From Oxalobacteraceae bacterium (GTDB taxonomy: Bacteria > Pseudomonadota > Gammaproteobacteria > Burkholderiales > Burkholderiaceae_D), in assembly GCA_947448025.1 (NCBI GenBank), contig CANFLV010000007.1, positions 82,627 through 146,626 on the forward strand: 64,000 nucleotides of DNA. The letters run 5' to 3'. The notes under the pieces are model-generated. The model did no database searches. It was not told the DNA's origin and saw only the letters and a program-made list of their open reading frames with translations. The translations under genes and the position numbers were made by a program. Shown here piece by piece: positions 19,411-29,282 of this stretch (positions are counted from its first letter, which is position 1; the number at the start of each line of letters is the position of its first letter).

Positions 19411-20667
19411 ATGAGATTACCACCCGCAATAAGCGCCTATACCGAAGAAGTATTGCGCGAGATTTTGCGCTTCACTGGGCCGGCTGACCGCGTCCTGTCG
19501 CGTTATTTCAAGGATCATCCAAAGATTGGTTCGCGCGAGCGTGGCGCGATTGCCGAAGGTATTTATGGCTTGTTGCGCAATAAGTCGGTGTACAGCAGCT
19601 TTTCCGAATCCGGCAGTGGCGCGCCGATGCGACGTCTGGCCTTGCTCGGCTTGGCCGATGCTGTTGGTGTAGATTCCCTCGGTGGTTTGACAATTGAAGA
19701 AACCGAGTGGCTTAATCGTGTCATGTTGATCGACCGTACGATTTTGCCGGCCATGATGCGTTCGAACCTGCCGCAATGGCTGTTCGATAAATTACTCGCT
19801 AAATTCGGCGAAGAACAAACCCTGCAGCTGGCCGAGTCGCTCAATTGCCAGGCACCGCTCGATTTACGCGTCAATGCCATCAAAACCACGCGTGAAGCCG
19901 TCGTGGCGACCCTGGCCGAAGCGCCGATCATCGCCGTGCCGACACCGTATGCACCCCTGGGCCTGCGTATCATCAAGAAGCCATCGATTCAGAACCTACC
20001 TTTATTTCAGGATGGCTCGATTGAAGTACAAGACGAGGGCAGCCAGCTGCTGGCCCAGGTGCTGGGCGCCAAGCGCGGCGAAATGGTCGTGGATTTCTGC
20101 GCTGGTGCTGGTGGCAAAACCCTGGCGCTGGGCGCGATGATGCGCAATACCGGTCGCCTCTACGCCTTTGATGTGTCCGACAAACGCCTGGCCAAGCTCA
20201 AACCGCGCTTGGCCCGCAGCGGCCTGTCGAATGTGCATCCGGTGTTGATCGCCCACGAAAATGATGCCAAGATCAAGCGTTTGGCCGGCAAGATCGATCG
20301 CGTGTTGGTCGATGCGCCATGCAGTGGCCTGGGTACCCTGCGTCGTAACCCGGATGTCAAATGGCGCCAGTCGCCGAACGGCCTGGCCGAACTCAATGTC
20401 AAGCAGATCGGCATCCTCGCCGGTGCGGCGCGCTTGGTCAAGCCGGGCGGACGACTGGTGTACGCGACTTGCAGTTTGCTCGATGAAGAAAACGACGCGG
20501 TTGCTGAGCAGTTCCTGGCAGCGCACACGGATTTCACCCTGGTACCGATGAAAGATGTCCTCGCCGAGCAAAAGATCGCGCTCGAGATGGGCGATTACCT
20601 GAAGCTCTTGCCGCATCTGCATCACACCGATGGCTTCTTCGCCGCGGTATTCGAACGCAATAAATAA
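19411..20667 (+). CDS. RsmB/NOP2-family rRNA (cytosine-5) methyltransferase
   Basis: 418 residues. N-terminal NusB-like/RNA-binding part, C-terminal Rossmann SAM-dependent domain: VVDFCAGAGGKTLALGAMM (SAM motif I), DVSDKRLAKLKPRLARSG, DAPCSGLGTLRRNPDVKW (motif IV Pro-Cys) and VYATCSLLDEEND (motif VI Thr-Cys; the two Cys are the release and nucleophile pair). The family makes m5C in 16S rRNA. The usual rsmB neighbours fmt and def are absent and the gene sits with purN, so it is a paralogue-level call without a symbol. Confidence 0.9.
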   Translation: MRLPPAISAYTEEVLREILRFTGPADRVLSRYFKDHPKIGSRERGAIAEGIYGLLRNKSVYSSFSESGSGAPMRRLALLGLADAVGVDSLGGLTIEETEWLNRVMLIDRTILPAMMRSNLPQWLFDKLLAKFGEEQTLQLAESLNCQAPLDLRVNAIKTTREAVVATLAEAPIIAVPTPYAPLGLRIIKKPSIQNLPLFQDGSIEVQDEGSQLLAQVLGAKRGEMVVDFCAGAGGKTLALGAMMRNTGRLYAFDVSDKRLAKLKPRLARSGLSNVHPVLIAHENDAKIKRLAGKIDRVLVDAPCSGLGTLRRNPDVKWRQSPNGLAELNVKQIGILAGAARLVKPGGRLVYATCSLLDEENDAVAEQFLAAHTDFTLVPMKDVLAEQKIALEMGDYLKLLPHLHHTDGFFAAVFERNK

Positions 20668-20680
20668 GCAGGAAAACCTC

Positions 20681-21967
20681 ATGAGCGCCTCTGCCTATGC
20701 CAACTCCTGGTCGGATTTCCTGAGCGACTTGCAGGACCCGAACATGATGTGGCAGGTTGGGGTGCTCGTTTTGTGCATCGCTCTTGGTTCGGCGTTTGCA
20801 CGCCTGATGCACAGCCGCTTGCGCGCGCGCAGCGTAGAAAGTGGCGTGGTGCGGTGGGGCGCTGACAGCTTTGCGTATGTCATGGCGCCGCTGTTTTCAC
20901 TAATCCTCATCGCCATTGCCAAGCCTATCCTTGCGAACTGGCATCACGTCAATCTCTTGCGCCTGGCTTTGCCCCTGTGTGCCTCGTTTGCGTTAATACG
21001 CCTCGGTTTCAATGTGTTCCGACGGGTATTCGCTCCCGATGGCGGCGCTGGTAAATTTCTCCAGCTATTTGAAAAGATCTTCGCCACCATCGTCTGGATC
21101 GGCGTTGCCCTGTATATCACTGGACTGTGGGATGACCTGGCCAATACGCTGGACAATGTTGTCTTGCCTTTCGGCCGTAACAAGATTTCCATCCTGACTA
21201 TTGCCCAGGCACTCGTCTCCGTTGTCTTTACCCTGCTCATCGCGTTGTGGTTTGGCGCAATGCTCGAAGACCGACTGATGCGTTTTGATACGCTGCACTC
21301 TTCCTTGCGAGTGGTGATGGCGCGACTTGGGAGGGCGATACTGATTTTTGTCGCAGTCTTGCTCAGTCTGTCGCTGGTGGGCATCGACCTGACGGTCTTG
21401 TCCGTGTTCGGCGGGGCACTTGGCGTTGGCCTCGGCCTCGGACTGCAAAAAATCGTCAGCAGTTATGTTTCGGGTTTCGTCATCTTGCTTGAGCGTAGCC
21501 TTGCCATAGGTGACATGGTCTCAGTCGACAAATATTTCGGCGAAGTTACCCAGATCAATACGCGTTACACGGTGTTGCAGGGACTTGATGGTATAGAGTC
21601 AGTGATTCCAAATGAATTGCTGATTTCCTCGACGGTACAAAACTATTCGCTGAGCAATCGGACCTTGCGTCTCGTCACTCATGTGTCGGTAGCGTATGAC
21701 ACGGCCATTGAACCCTTGCTGCCCCTGCTTGCCAGCGCTGTCGCGAGCGTGGAGCGCGTACTGGAAGATCCTGAGCCAGCCGCTTTACTGGTCAGATTCG
21801 GCGCAGATGGACTAGAACTGGAAATTGGCTTCTGGATCGCCGACCCCGAAAATGGCCGCATGGGGGTTGTCTCGGACGTCAACCTTGCAATTTGGCGCGT
21901 ATTGCAAGAACAAAACATCAAAGTCCCCTATGCCCAGCGCGAAGTCCACGTAATAGACGGCAAGTAA
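20681..21967 (+). CDS. MscS-type mechanosensitive channel
   Basis: 428 residues, larger than E. coli MscS. Three or more N-terminal membrane helices (IALGSAFARLM, FAYVMAPLFSLILIAIA, LLRLALPLCASFALIRLGF) precede further helices and the pore-lining TM3 with Gly/Ala packing (VFGGALGVGLGLGLQKIVSSYVSGFVILLE), then the cytosolic beta domain (LAIGDMVSVDKYFGEVTQINTRYTVLQ). Releases solutes under hypo-osmotic shock. RBS AGGA precedes the ATG at 20681; the track start lies inside the upstream gene. Probably cotranscribed with purN and the methyltransferase, as the gap is 13 nt. Confidence 0.92.
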   Translation: MSASAYANSWSDFLSDLQDPNMMWQVGVLVLCIALGSAFARLMHSRLRARSVESGVVRWGADSFAYVMAPLFSLILIAIAKPILANWHHVNLLRLALPLCASFALIRLGFNVFRRVFAPDGGAGKFLQLFEKIFATIVWIGVALYITGLWDDLANTLDNVVLPFGRNKISILTIAQALVSVVFTLLIALWFGAMLEDRLMRFDTLHSSLRVVMARLGRAILIFVAVLLSLSLVGIDLTVLSVFGGALGVGLGLGLQKIVSSYVSGFVILLERSLAIGDMVSVDKYFGEVTQINTRYTVLQGLDGIESVIPNELLISSTVQNYSLSNRTLRLVTHVSVAYDTAIEPLLPLLASAVASVERVLEDPEPAALLVRFGADGLELEIGFWIADPENGRMGVVSDVNLAIWRVLQEQNIKVPYAQREVHVIDGK

Positions 21968-22111
21968 GTGATGTTGGGCATTAGACCAATATGCCTTTGC
22001 CGGGAATCAGCGTACAATCTTCAAAAAAATTAACGGTCTCGCAGGCATCGAAACTGAAATGCAGTGGCGAACAGCGAACTTACAGTCGTAATGACGTTTT
22101 TTGGAGTAGTA

Positions 22112-23317
22112 ATGACTTTCGATAACATGCTTTATGCCACGCTTGATTTTTTGGCTAACGGCTTGACCCGTGCCAGTGCGTGGCAGGTTGTGGTCTACAC
22201 CCTGGTGGTGACGCATATCACGATTGCCGGAGTGACCATTTTCCTGCACCGTTGCCAGGCGCATCGCGCGCTGGAATTGCATGCGATCCCGAGTCATTTC
22301 TTCCGCTTCTGGCTCTGGTTGACCACTGGTCTGGTGACCAAGGAATTTGCCGCAGTTCACCGCAAGCATCACGCAAAATGCGAAACCGTTGATGATCCGC
22401 ATAGCCCTGTGACCCGTGGCATCAAGAAAGTTTTGCTGGAAGGTACTGAGTTGTACCGTATTGAAGCCAAGAACAAGGAAACCATCGCGAAATACGGTTC
22501 CGGCACACCCGACGACTGGATTGAGCGCGAAGTCTATACCGGCCGCAGTGCTCACGGCATTGTCCTCATGTTCATTATCAATGTTGCCTTGTTCGGTGTG
22601 ATCGGCATTACGATCTGGGCCATTCAAATGGTCTGGATTCCCGTCATGGCAACGGCAATCATCAACGGTATCGGCCATTACTGGGGTTACCGCAATTATG
22701 ATTGCGCTGATGCTGCGACGAACGTGTTCCCTTGGGGCATCTTAATCGGTGGTGAAGAGCTGCACAATAATCACCATACATTTGGCACCTCGGCCAAGTT
22801 GTCATCGAAATGGTATGAGTTCGATATCGGCTGGATGTACATTCGCATCATGGAAATTTTTGGTCTGGCGAAAGTAAAGAAAATCGCGCCGCAACCGAAG
22901 TTCGACCGGCAAAAACTGGTCGCCGACTTCGACACGCTGCAGGCAGTAATTTCGAACCGCTACGACGTGATGGCCAAGTACGCTGCATCGCTGAAACAGA
23001 CATGGCATGAAGAAATCGATGTCTTGCGCGGTGCTGCACTTGAATCGAGCTTCCTGAACTCATCGAAGAAATTGTTGCAGCGTGAGCCGGCGAAACTTGA
23101 GGCGACACAAAAACAGCAATTGACTGAATTGTTCGCCCATAGCAAAGCACTGCAGACCATGCATGAAATGCGCATCGAGCTGTCGGCAATCTGGGAGCGC
23201 TCGCATTCGACTTCCGACCAGTTATTGCATCAACTCCAAGACTGGTGTGTGCGTGCCGAAGCGTCTGGGATCAAGGCACTGAGCGAGTTTTCGATGCGCC
23301 TGCGTAGTTATGCATAA
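22112..23317 (+). CDS. Acyl-CoA/acyl-lipid delta-9-type fatty acid desaturase
   Basis: 401 residues. Di-iron membrane desaturase. Three histidine boxes are intact: HRCQAHR near residue 47, HRKHH near residue 89 and HNNHH near residue 215, with membrane helices around WQVVVYTLVVTHITIAGVTIF and IVLMFIINVALFGVIGITIW. Introduces a cis double bond into membrane acyl chains, usually in response to cold. The track begins at GTG 22064; GGAG 6 nt before the ATG at 22112 fixes the start there. The C-terminal ~130 residues are an additional helical region that is common in the betaproteobacterial form. Confidence 0.92.
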   Translation: MTFDNMLYATLDFLANGLTRASAWQVVVYTLVVTHITIAGVTIFLHRCQAHRALELHAIPSHFFRFWLWLTTGLVTKEFAAVHRKHHAKCETVDDPHSPVTRGIKKVLLEGTELYRIEAKNKETIAKYGSGTPDDWIEREVYTGRSAHGIVLMFIINVALFGVIGITIWAIQMVWIPVMATAIINGIGHYWGYRNYDCADAATNVFPWGILIGGEELHNNHHTFGTSAKLSSKWYEFDIGWMYIRIMEIFGLAKVKKIAPQPKFDRQKLVADFDTLQAVISNRYDVMAKYAASLKQTWHEEIDVLRGAALESSFLNSSKKLLQREPAKLEATQKQQLTELFAHSKALQTMHEMRIELSAIWERSHSTSDQLLHQLQDWCVRAEASGIKALSEFSMRLRSYA

Positions 23318-23340
23318 AACTGCTTGAATCGTTCCATAGA

Positions 23341-23377
23341 TAAAGAAATGGCCCGGATCATCCGGGCCATTTCTTTA
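23341..23377. terminator. Bidirectional terminator after desaturase
   Basis: TAAAGAAATGGCCCGGAT and its exact reverse complement separated by one C: an 18-bp arm near-perfect palindrome with T-rich flanks on both strands. Confidence 0.9.
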
Positions 23378-23418
23378 TCGGCAAAGCAAATGCGTATTTC
23401 GTTCAATTAACAGACAAC

Positions 23419-23456
23419 AAAAAGCCCCGCAAGATATGCATCTTGCGGGGCTTTTT
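23419..23456. terminator. Second bidirectional terminator, serving rpmG
   Basis: AAAAAGCCCCGCAAGAT, loop ATGC, and exact 17-nt complement ending in T-run on both strands. Sits 16 nt beyond the rpmG stop. Confidence 0.92.
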
Positions 23457-23471
23457 TGAATCCCGGATCAA

Positions 23472-23639
23472 TTACTTGATCTTGGTTTCTTTGTATTCAA
23501 CGTGCTTGCGAACCTTAGGATCAAACTTCATGATCGACATTTTTTCTGGCGTCGTGCGTTTGTTCTTTGTCGTCGTGTAGAAATGACCTGTACCTGCGGT
23601 CGATTCCAGCTTGATTTTGTCGCGGCCTGATTTAGCCAT
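23472..23639 (-). CDS. rpmG: Ribosomal protein bL33 (zinc-free form)
   Basis: 55 residues, too short for the ORF track; translated by hand. [20 protein letters not shown] is followed by [35 protein letters not shown]. The CxxC zinc pair of the C+ form is missing, so it is the C- form. Large-subunit protein near the E site. Downstream of rpmB by 22 nt, the usual rpmB-rpmG pair. Confidence 0.96.
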   Translation of the reverse strand: MAKSGRDKIKLESTAGTGHFYTTTKNKRTTPEKMSIMKFDPKVRKHVEYKETKIK

Positions 23640-23661
23640 GATTATTCCTTTATTCTGCTAG

Positions 23662-23898
23662 TTAGACTTTTACGCCACGGGCGCGCATGTCGGTCAGGAC
23701 GGCATCGATACCGATCTTGTCGATGACACGCAGGCCGGCATTGGAGAGGCGCAAAGAAACCCAACGGTTCTCGGACTCTACGAAAATGCGACGGTTTTGC
23801 AAGTTAGGCAAAAAACGACGCTTCGTTTTATTGTTTGCATGGGAAACATTGTTGCCAACCATCGGCCCCTTCCCAGTGACTTGGCATACACGTGCCAT
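23662..23898 (-). CDS. rpmB: Ribosomal protein bL28
   Basis: 78 residues, canonical length. [34 protein letters not shown] is the standard N-terminus; the single Cys at position 5 is the normal family residue. RBS TAGGAG precedes the ATG. Forms the rpmB-rpmG operon. Confidence 0.97.
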   Translation of the reverse strand: MARVCQVTGKGPMVGNNVSHANNKTKRRFLPNLQNRRIFVESENRWVSLRLSNAGLRVIDKIGIDAVLTDMRARGVKV

Positions 23899-24050
23899 AT
23901 TTCTACTCCTAAAATATTCCAGAAATTGGAAAAAAAGAGAGTATAGCCAAAATTCTCAGCTATTTCAACGACTTAAGTGAATTAACTGTGTCTTTTAAAA
24001 ATAAGGTAATTTAACAATCATCACGCTTCCGGACAAGGCAATGAAAATGC

Positions 24051-24725
24051 TCAAATTTCACCGTGCTCGGCAAATGAATATGTTTGCTCGCCTGCGAGGA
24101 CGAAATGGTCGAGCACCTGCACTTCGACCAGCGCCAACGCCCGTTTCAAAGTCTGCGTCAGGACTTTGTCTGCCGCGCTCGGCGTTGGATTGCCGGAGGG
24201 GTGATTGTGCGCAAGGATGACGGCCGCGGCATTGTGCGCCAACGCCGATTTGACGACTTCGCGCGGGTAGACGCTGGCATGGGTGAGGCTACCGCGAAAT
24301 AATTCTTCGCAAGCCAGCAAGCGGTTCTGTACATCGAGATAGACCACGGCGAAGGATTCGTGCGCTTTGCGCCCGAGCTGCAATTGCAGGAAATGTTTGA
24401 CCGCCGGTGAAGTGTTCAACGCCACCCCCTGGTTCATCACTTCCGTAAGTGCGCGTCGCGCCAGTTCCAGCACCGCCTGCATCATGGCAAATTTTGCCGG
24501 TCCGAGTCCGTGCAAGGTAGAAAAATCACTCAAGTTCGCATTAAACAAGCCATTGAGCGAACCAAAGCGCTCCAGCATGACATGGCCAAGTTCGATCGCA
24601 TTTTTGCCGGCCACGCCAACGCGTAGTATCAATGCGAGCAGCTCAGCGTCGGTCAGGCTGGCCGCGCCATGCTCGATCAAGCGTTCGCGCGGGCGCTGCT
24701 GTGCCGGCCAGTCGGAAATTGCCAT
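24051..24725 (-). CDS. radC: RadC-family JAMM/MPN+ protein
   Basis: 224 residues. An N-terminal helix-hairpin-helix region (FSTLHGLGPAKFAMMQAVLELARR) is followed by the JAMM metalloprotease-like core (VILAHNHPSGNPTPSAADKVLT, HxHx7Sx2D). The family is conserved, but a DNA-repair role has been questioned; the enzymatic activity remains unproven. The first ATG of the track (24800) is inside the divergent fkpB promoter, so the ATG at 24725 (MAISDWPAQQRPRERLIEHG) is used. Confidence 0.93.
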   Translation of the reverse strand: MAISDWPAQQRPRERLIEHGAASLTDAELLALILRVGVAGKNAIELGHVMLERFGSLNGLFNANLSDFSTLHGLGPAKFAMMQAVLELARRALTEVMNQGVALNTSPAVKHFLQLQLGRKAHESFAVVYLDVQNRLLACEELFRGSLTHASVYPREVVKSALAHNAAAVILAHNHPSGNPTPSAADKVLTQTLKRALALVEVQVLDHFVLAGEQTYSFAEHGEI

Positions 24726-24793
24726 GATAGCTAGGCGCCTAATCGAGGGAAGTGGCTTAAAATAGCGGGTTATCATGCCATTCAGGATGTTCA

Positions 24794-25249
24794 ATGTCAA
24801 ATTTACAACATCCGGTCGTCACCGGAACGTCTTACCTTACTTTGCATTACCGTCTGGCTTCGATGGATGGCGTTGATATCGTCACGACCTTCAATGAAAA
24901 TCCGGCAACGCTGCAAATGGGTGGCGGTCAGCTCGCGCCATTTCTGGAGGCGGTCTTGCTCGGCCTGCCCGAAGGCACGCACCAGAGTTTTGATCTGCCG
25001 CCTGAGGCTGCATTTGGACCGCGCAATCCCGATCTCGTGCAGATGGTGTCGCGCGCGACGCTGAAAGAGAATTCTTCGCTGGATGAAAATTATGCGATCG
25101 GTGACCTCGTCGATTTCGCTGCCCCATCAGGCGGTCGCTTTGCCGGCGTGCTGCGTGAAATGCACCCTGAACATGCGCTGTTTGACTTCAACCATCCACT
25201 GGCTGGCCAGACGGTGAAGTTCGAAGTGCGCATCATCGGCATTCTTTGA
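24794..25249 (+). CDS. fkpB: FKBP-type peptidyl-prolyl isomerase, SlpA type
   Basis: 151 residues, short FKBP with an inserted chaperone flap. Seen: [53 protein letters not shown] and a C-terminal beta strand [11 protein letters not shown]. Assists protein folding and is the standard upstream partner of ispH, which starts 19 nt later. Confidence 0.93.
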   Translation: MSNLQHPVVTGTSYLTLHYRLASMDGVDIVTTFNENPATLQMGGGQLAPFLEAVLLGLPEGTHQSFDLPPEAAFGPRNPDLVQMVSRATLKENSSLDENYAIGDLVDFAAPSGGRFAGVLREMHPEHALFDFNHPLAGQTVKFEVRIIGIL

Positions 25250-25268
25250 TTCAGCCCGGGGATCAAAC

Positions 25269-26198
25269 ATGGATAAGGAAATTCTGCTGGCTCAGCCGCG
25301 CGGCTTTTGTGCCGGTGTCGATCGTGCCATTGAAATCGTCGAGCGTGCATTGACCCAGTTCGGCGCGCCTATCTATGTGCGCCACGAGATCGTGCATAAC
25401 GCCTACGTCGTCAATGATTTGCGTAGCAAGGGTGCCGTCTTCATTGAAGAACTCGCGGATGTACCGACGGGCCAGACCGTGGTCTTTTCCGCACATGGCG
25501 TCTCGCAGTCGGTGCAGCAGGAAGCGCGTGAGCGCGGCTTGCAGATTTTCGATGCGACCTGTCCGCTGGTGACAAAAGTCCATTTTGAAGTCGCGAAGAT
25601 GCGCCGTGAAGGCCGCGAAGTGATCATGATCGGTCATGATGGTCATCCGGAAGTCGAGGGCACGATGGGCCAGGCCGAGGCCGGTATGTATCTCGTCGAG
25701 ACGCTCGCGGATGTTGCAGGCCTGACTGTGACGAACCCCGATATGCTCGCCTATGTCACACAAACGACGCTGTCGGTGGATGACACGGCGGACGTGATCG
25801 CCGCACTGAAAGTGAAATACCCCAATATTACGGAGCCAAAAAAAGGCGATATCTGTTACGCCACCACGAACCGGCAAGAAGCCGTTAAATTCATGGCGCC
25901 ACAGGTCGACGTCGTCATCGTGGTCGGTAGCCCCAACAGCTCGAACTCGAACCGCCTGCGTGAAGTCGCCGAAAAAATGGGCACTGTCGCCTACATGGTC
26001 GATAACGCGCTGCAAATCAATCCTGACTGGCTCGCGGGTAAGCTGCGTATTGGTGTCACTGCAGGTGCGTCTGCGCCGGAAATTCTGGTTCAGGCCGTCA
26101 TCGACAGGCTCAAGGAATGCGGCGCCAAAAGTGTGCGCTCACTCGAGGGGATCGAAGAGCATGTGACCTTCCCGCTGCCCAAGGGTTTGAAGACTTGA
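25269..26198 (+). CDS. ispH: 4-hydroxy-3-methylbut-2-enyl diphosphate reductase
   Basis: 309 residues. Last step of the MEP isoprenoid pathway, a 4Fe-4S enzyme that makes IPP and DMAPP. The three cluster cysteines are visible: [17 protein letters not shown] (Cys~12), [15 protein letters not shown] (Cys~98) and [16 protein letters not shown] (Cys~199). Also present are EGTMGQ (proton donor Glu) and SSNSNRL. Operon with fkpB. Confidence 0.97.
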   Translation: MDKEILLAQPRGFCAGVDRAIEIVERALTQFGAPIYVRHEIVHNAYVVNDLRSKGAVFIEELADVPTGQTVVFSAHGVSQSVQQEARERGLQIFDATCPLVTKVHFEVAKMRREGREVIMIGHDGHPEVEGTMGQAEAGMYLVETLADVAGLTVTNPDMLAYVTQTTLSVDDTADVIAALKVKYPNITEPKKGDICYATTNRQEAVKFMAPQVDVVIVVGSPNSSNSNRLREVAEKMGTVAYMVDNALQINPDWLAGKLRIGVTAGASAPEILVQAVIDRLKECGAKSVRSLEGIEEHVTFPLPKGLKT

Positions 26199-26238
26199 TG
26201 CAGCGTTTGTTCGCACAAACTGAGGCTATTACTTTCTG

Positions 26239-26244
26239 TATAAT
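26239..26244 (+). promoter_or_regulatory. -10 element ahead of livH
   Basis: TATAAT preceded directly by TG; no strong -35 at 17 nt. Gives a leader of about 95 nt for the livHMGF unit. Confidence 0.4.
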
Positions 26245-26343
26245 CGGCCTCGATTTCATTCCCGGATCATTGCCACAGCTACCCGCCGTGGCCGTTCGAT
26301 CGGGGCTCACCATGCCACGTTAGACTTATAGCGATCACGACAT

Positions 26344-27273
26344 ATGGATATCTTCATCCAGCAATTAATTAATGGGCTGGTCCTGGGTAGTATGTATGCA
26401 CTGGTCGCTCTCGGTTACACGATGGTGTACGGTGTGCTGAACCTGATCAATTTCGCCCACGGCGATGTCTTGATGGTCGGGGCGATGGTCGGCGTGACCA
26501 TCCTTAAAATCGTCCAGTCTGTTGCGCCTGATTTGCCTGGCATCGTGAAACTCATCATTGCCATCGTCTTCGCCATTCCTATCTGCATAGGCGTCAATCT
26601 CGCCATCGAGCGTATCGCCTATCGCAAGCTGCGTAATGCCCCGCGACTGGCGCCTTTGATCACGGCGATCGGTGTGTCACTGCTGTTGCAAACCTTTGCG
26701 ATGATGATCTGGGGGCGCAGCCCGGTCGCCTTTCCGCAGGTGATGCCGCAAGATTCGATTGAATTTTTTGGCGCCCTGATCACGCCAACACAAATCATGC
26801 TGCTGGTACTGGCGACCATGGCGATGGTCGGTTTGCTGCTACTCGTTGAAAAGACCAAGATGGGACGCGCCATGCGCGCCACCGCCGAAAATCCGCGCGT
26901 GGCAGGCCTGATGGGCGTGGATTCCAATAAGGTCATCGTCATGACCTTTGCGATCGGCGCGGCGCTGGCGGCAGTGGCTGGCGTGATGTGGGGCGCGACT
27001 TATTCATCGGCGCAATTTGCGATGGGTTTTTTGCCGGGTCTGAAGGCATTTTCTGCAGCGGTACTGGGCGGGATCGGCAATATTTACGGCGCCATGCTGG
27101 GCGGTATCCTGCTGGGTCTCATTGAAAGCCTGGGCGCCGGGTACATTGGTGATTTGACTGGTGACTTCCTCGGCAGCCAATATCAGGACATCTTTGCCTT
27201 CGTCGTGCTGATCATCGTGTTGACCCTGCGCCCCTCCGGCATCATGGGTGAACGCGTGGCTGACCGCGCATAA
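26344..27273 (+). CDS. livH: Branched-chain amino acid ABC transporter permease, LivH type
   Basis: 309 residues with about 8 membrane helices (LVLGSMYALVALGYTMVYGVLNLINFAHGDVLMVGAMVG is the family hallmark). Inner-membrane permease of a HAAT-family importer (Leu/Ile/Val or related). Followed 9 nt later by livM, then livG and livF, giving all membrane and ATPase parts but no periplasmic binding protein gene. Confidence 0.93.
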   Translation: MDIFIQQLINGLVLGSMYALVALGYTMVYGVLNLINFAHGDVLMVGAMVGVTILKIVQSVAPDLPGIVKLIIAIVFAIPICIGVNLAIERIAYRKLRNAPRLAPLITAIGVSLLLQTFAMMIWGRSPVAFPQVMPQDSIEFFGALITPTQIMLLVLATMAMVGLLLLVEKTKMGRAMRATAENPRVAGLMGVDSNKVIVMTFAIGAALAAVAGVMWGATYSSAQFAMGFLPGLKAFSAAVLGGIGNIYGAMLGGILLGLIESLGAGYIGDLTGDFLGSQYQDIFAFVVLIIVLTLRPSGIMGERVADRA

Positions 27274-27282
27274 GGAGCGACC

Positions 27283-28497
27283 ATGTCGAACCACTTCAAT
27301 CTGAAAGACCATCCGCGCCGCGCCTGGACCAACTTCGCCTTACTCGGTATTGCGCTCGTGCTGTTCCCCTTCATCGCTGCCAATTTTGGTAACTCGTGGG
27401 TGCGCATCATGGATCTGGCGCTGCTGTACATCATGCTGGCGCTGGGCCTCAATATCGTGGTCGGCTTTGCCGGTTTGCTCGATCTGGGCTATATCGCATT
27501 TTATGCGCTGGGCGCTTACATGACCGGTCTGCTGGCCTCGCCGCAGTTTGCCGCCGTGCTGGAATCCTTCGTCAATACCTATCCCGCAGTCGGCACTGCG
27601 ATGGTCGCTTTCTTCGGCCCTGAGATCGCCCAGAATGGCATTCATTTATCGGTATGGCTGATCGTGCCATTGGGCGCGGCGTTCGCCGGCATGTTCGGCG
27701 CCTTGCTCGGTGCGCCGACCCTGAAGCTGCGCGGCGACTATCTGGCCATCGTCACGCTCGGCTTTGGTGAAATCATCCGCATCTTCATGAATAACCTGAA
27801 TGCGCCGGTCAATATCACCAATGGCCCGCAGGGCATCAACCTGATCGATCCGATCCGCATCTTTGGTGTTTCACTTGGCGGCGAGGCAGGGTCGAATGCG
27901 ACGGTACACCTCGGCAGTTTTTCCATGCCGTCCGTGAACGCGTATTACTTCCTGTTCCTGCTGCTGTGTGGTGTGATCATTTTCATCACCGCACGCCTGC
28001 AGCATTCGCGTCTGGGCCGTGCCTGGGTCGCCATCCGCGAAGATGAAATTGCTGCCAAAGCCATGGGCATCAATACACGCAATGTCAAGCTGCTGGCATT
28101 CTCGATGGGCGCTTCTTTTGGTGGCGTCGCCGGCGCGATGTTTGCGTCTTTCCAGGGCTTTGTCTCGCCTGAATCGTTTTCGCTCACAGAGTCCATCGTC
28201 GTGCTGGCCATGGTCGTGCTGGGCGGGATCGGGCATATTCCCGGGGTCGTGCTGGGCGGTGTGATCCTTGCCGCCTTGCCGGAAGTCTTGCGCCATACGG
28301 TCGAACCAATGCAGCGCATGTTGTTTGGTAAAGTCCTGATCGAAGCCGAAGTACTGCGCCAGCTGCTGTACGGCCTGGCCATGGTCGTCATCATGTTGAC
28401 GCGCCCGGCAGGTTTGTGGCCTGCGCCAAAAAGCCAGGATCGTCCCGATGCCGATACCGACAAACCGGCGCGCTCGACTGACGTGGTCGCCGCATGA
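27283..28497 (+). CDS. livM: Branched-chain amino acid ABC transporter permease, LivM type
   Basis: 404 residues, ~10 membrane helices. Family motifs LLYIMLALGLNIVVGFAGLLDLGYIAFYALGAY and LKLRGDYLAIVTLGFGEIIRIFMNN are clear. AAGGAG lies 6 nt before the ATG. Forms the heterodimeric channel with LivH. Has a polar C-terminal tail (RPDADTDKPARSTDVVAA). Confidence 0.93.
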   Translation: MSNHFNLKDHPRRAWTNFALLGIALVLFPFIAANFGNSWVRIMDLALLYIMLALGLNIVVGFAGLLDLGYIAFYALGAYMTGLLASPQFAAVLESFVNTYPAVGTAMVAFFGPEIAQNGIHLSVWLIVPLGAAFAGMFGALLGAPTLKLRGDYLAIVTLGFGEIIRIFMNNLNAPVNITNGPQGINLIDPIRIFGVSLGGEAGSNATVHLGSFSMPSVNAYYFLFLLLCGVIIFITARLQHSRLGRAWVAIREDEIAAKAMGINTRNVKLLAFSMGASFGGVAGAMFASFQGFVSPESFSLTESIVVLAMVVLGGIGHIPGVVLGGVILAALPEVLRHTVEPMQRMLFGKVLIEAEVLRQLLYGLAMVVIMLTRPAGLWPAPKSQDRPDADTDKPARSTDVVAA

Positions 28498-28508
28498 AGG
28501 AAGACCAA

Positions 28509-29282
28509 ATGAGCGCACCCGTCATTCTTGATATCGCCAATGTCAGCAAACGCTTCGGCGGCCTGCAAGCCTTGTCGGGCGTCGCCGTAAAAATTACCAA
28601 GGGCCAGATCTATGGCCTGATCGGGCCCAACGGTGCCGGCAAGACGACTTTATTCAATGCCATCACTGGTCTGTATCAGCCCGACACCGGCAGCTTCGAG
28701 CTGGCTGGCAAACCCTATTCACCTTCAGCCCCGCATGAAGTCGCCAAAGCAGGTATCGCCCGTACCTTTCAAAACATTCGCCTGTTTGGTGAAATGACGG
28801 CGCTTGAAAACGTCATGGTCGGTCGTCATGTGCGCACGCATCAGGGCGTCTTTGGTGCGATCTTCCGGCACCGGGCGGCGCGCGCTGAAGAAGCGGCGAT
28901 CCGCGCCCGTGCCATGCAATTGCTCGATTTCGTCGGTATCCGGCAATTTGCCGAACGTACGGCGCGTCATCTGTCCTATGGCGACCAGCGCCGTCTGGAG
29001 ATTGCGCGCGCATTGGCGACCGATCCGCAATTACTGGCGCTGGATGAACCGGCAGCCGGCATGAACGCGACGGAAAAACTCGGACTGCGCGAATTGCTCG
29101 TGAAGATCAAGGCTACGGGTGTCACCATCCTGCTGATCGAACATGACGTCAAACTGATGATGGGACTGTGCGACCGCATCACGGTGCTCGATTACGGCAA
29201 GCCGATCGCTGAAGGCATACCGGCAGATGTGCAAAAAAATCCGGCCGTTATTGAAGCCTATCTCGGAGGATCGCATTCATGA
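28509..29282 (+). CDS. livG: Branched-chain amino acid ABC transporter ATPase, LivG type
   Basis: 257 residues. Walker A GPNGAGKTTLFN, signature HLSYGDQRRLEIARAL (the LSYG variant is normal for LivG), Walker B LLALDEPAAGMN and H-loop IEHDVKLMMGLCDR. GGAAG before ATG 28509 fixes the start, 15 nt inside the track ORF. Overlaps livF by 4 nt (ATGA). Confidence 0.94.
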   Translation: MSAPVILDIANVSKRFGGLQALSGVAVKITKGQIYGLIGPNGAGKTTLFNAITGLYQPDTGSFELAGKPYSPSAPHEVAKAGIARTFQNIRLFGEMTALENVMVGRHVRTHQGVFGAIFRHRAARAEEAAIRARAMQLLDFVGIRQFAERTARHLSYGDQRRLEIARALATDPQLLALDEPAAGMNATEKLGLRELLVKIKATGVTILLIEHDVKLMMGLCDRITVLDYGKPIAEGIPADVQKNPAVIEAYLGGSHS

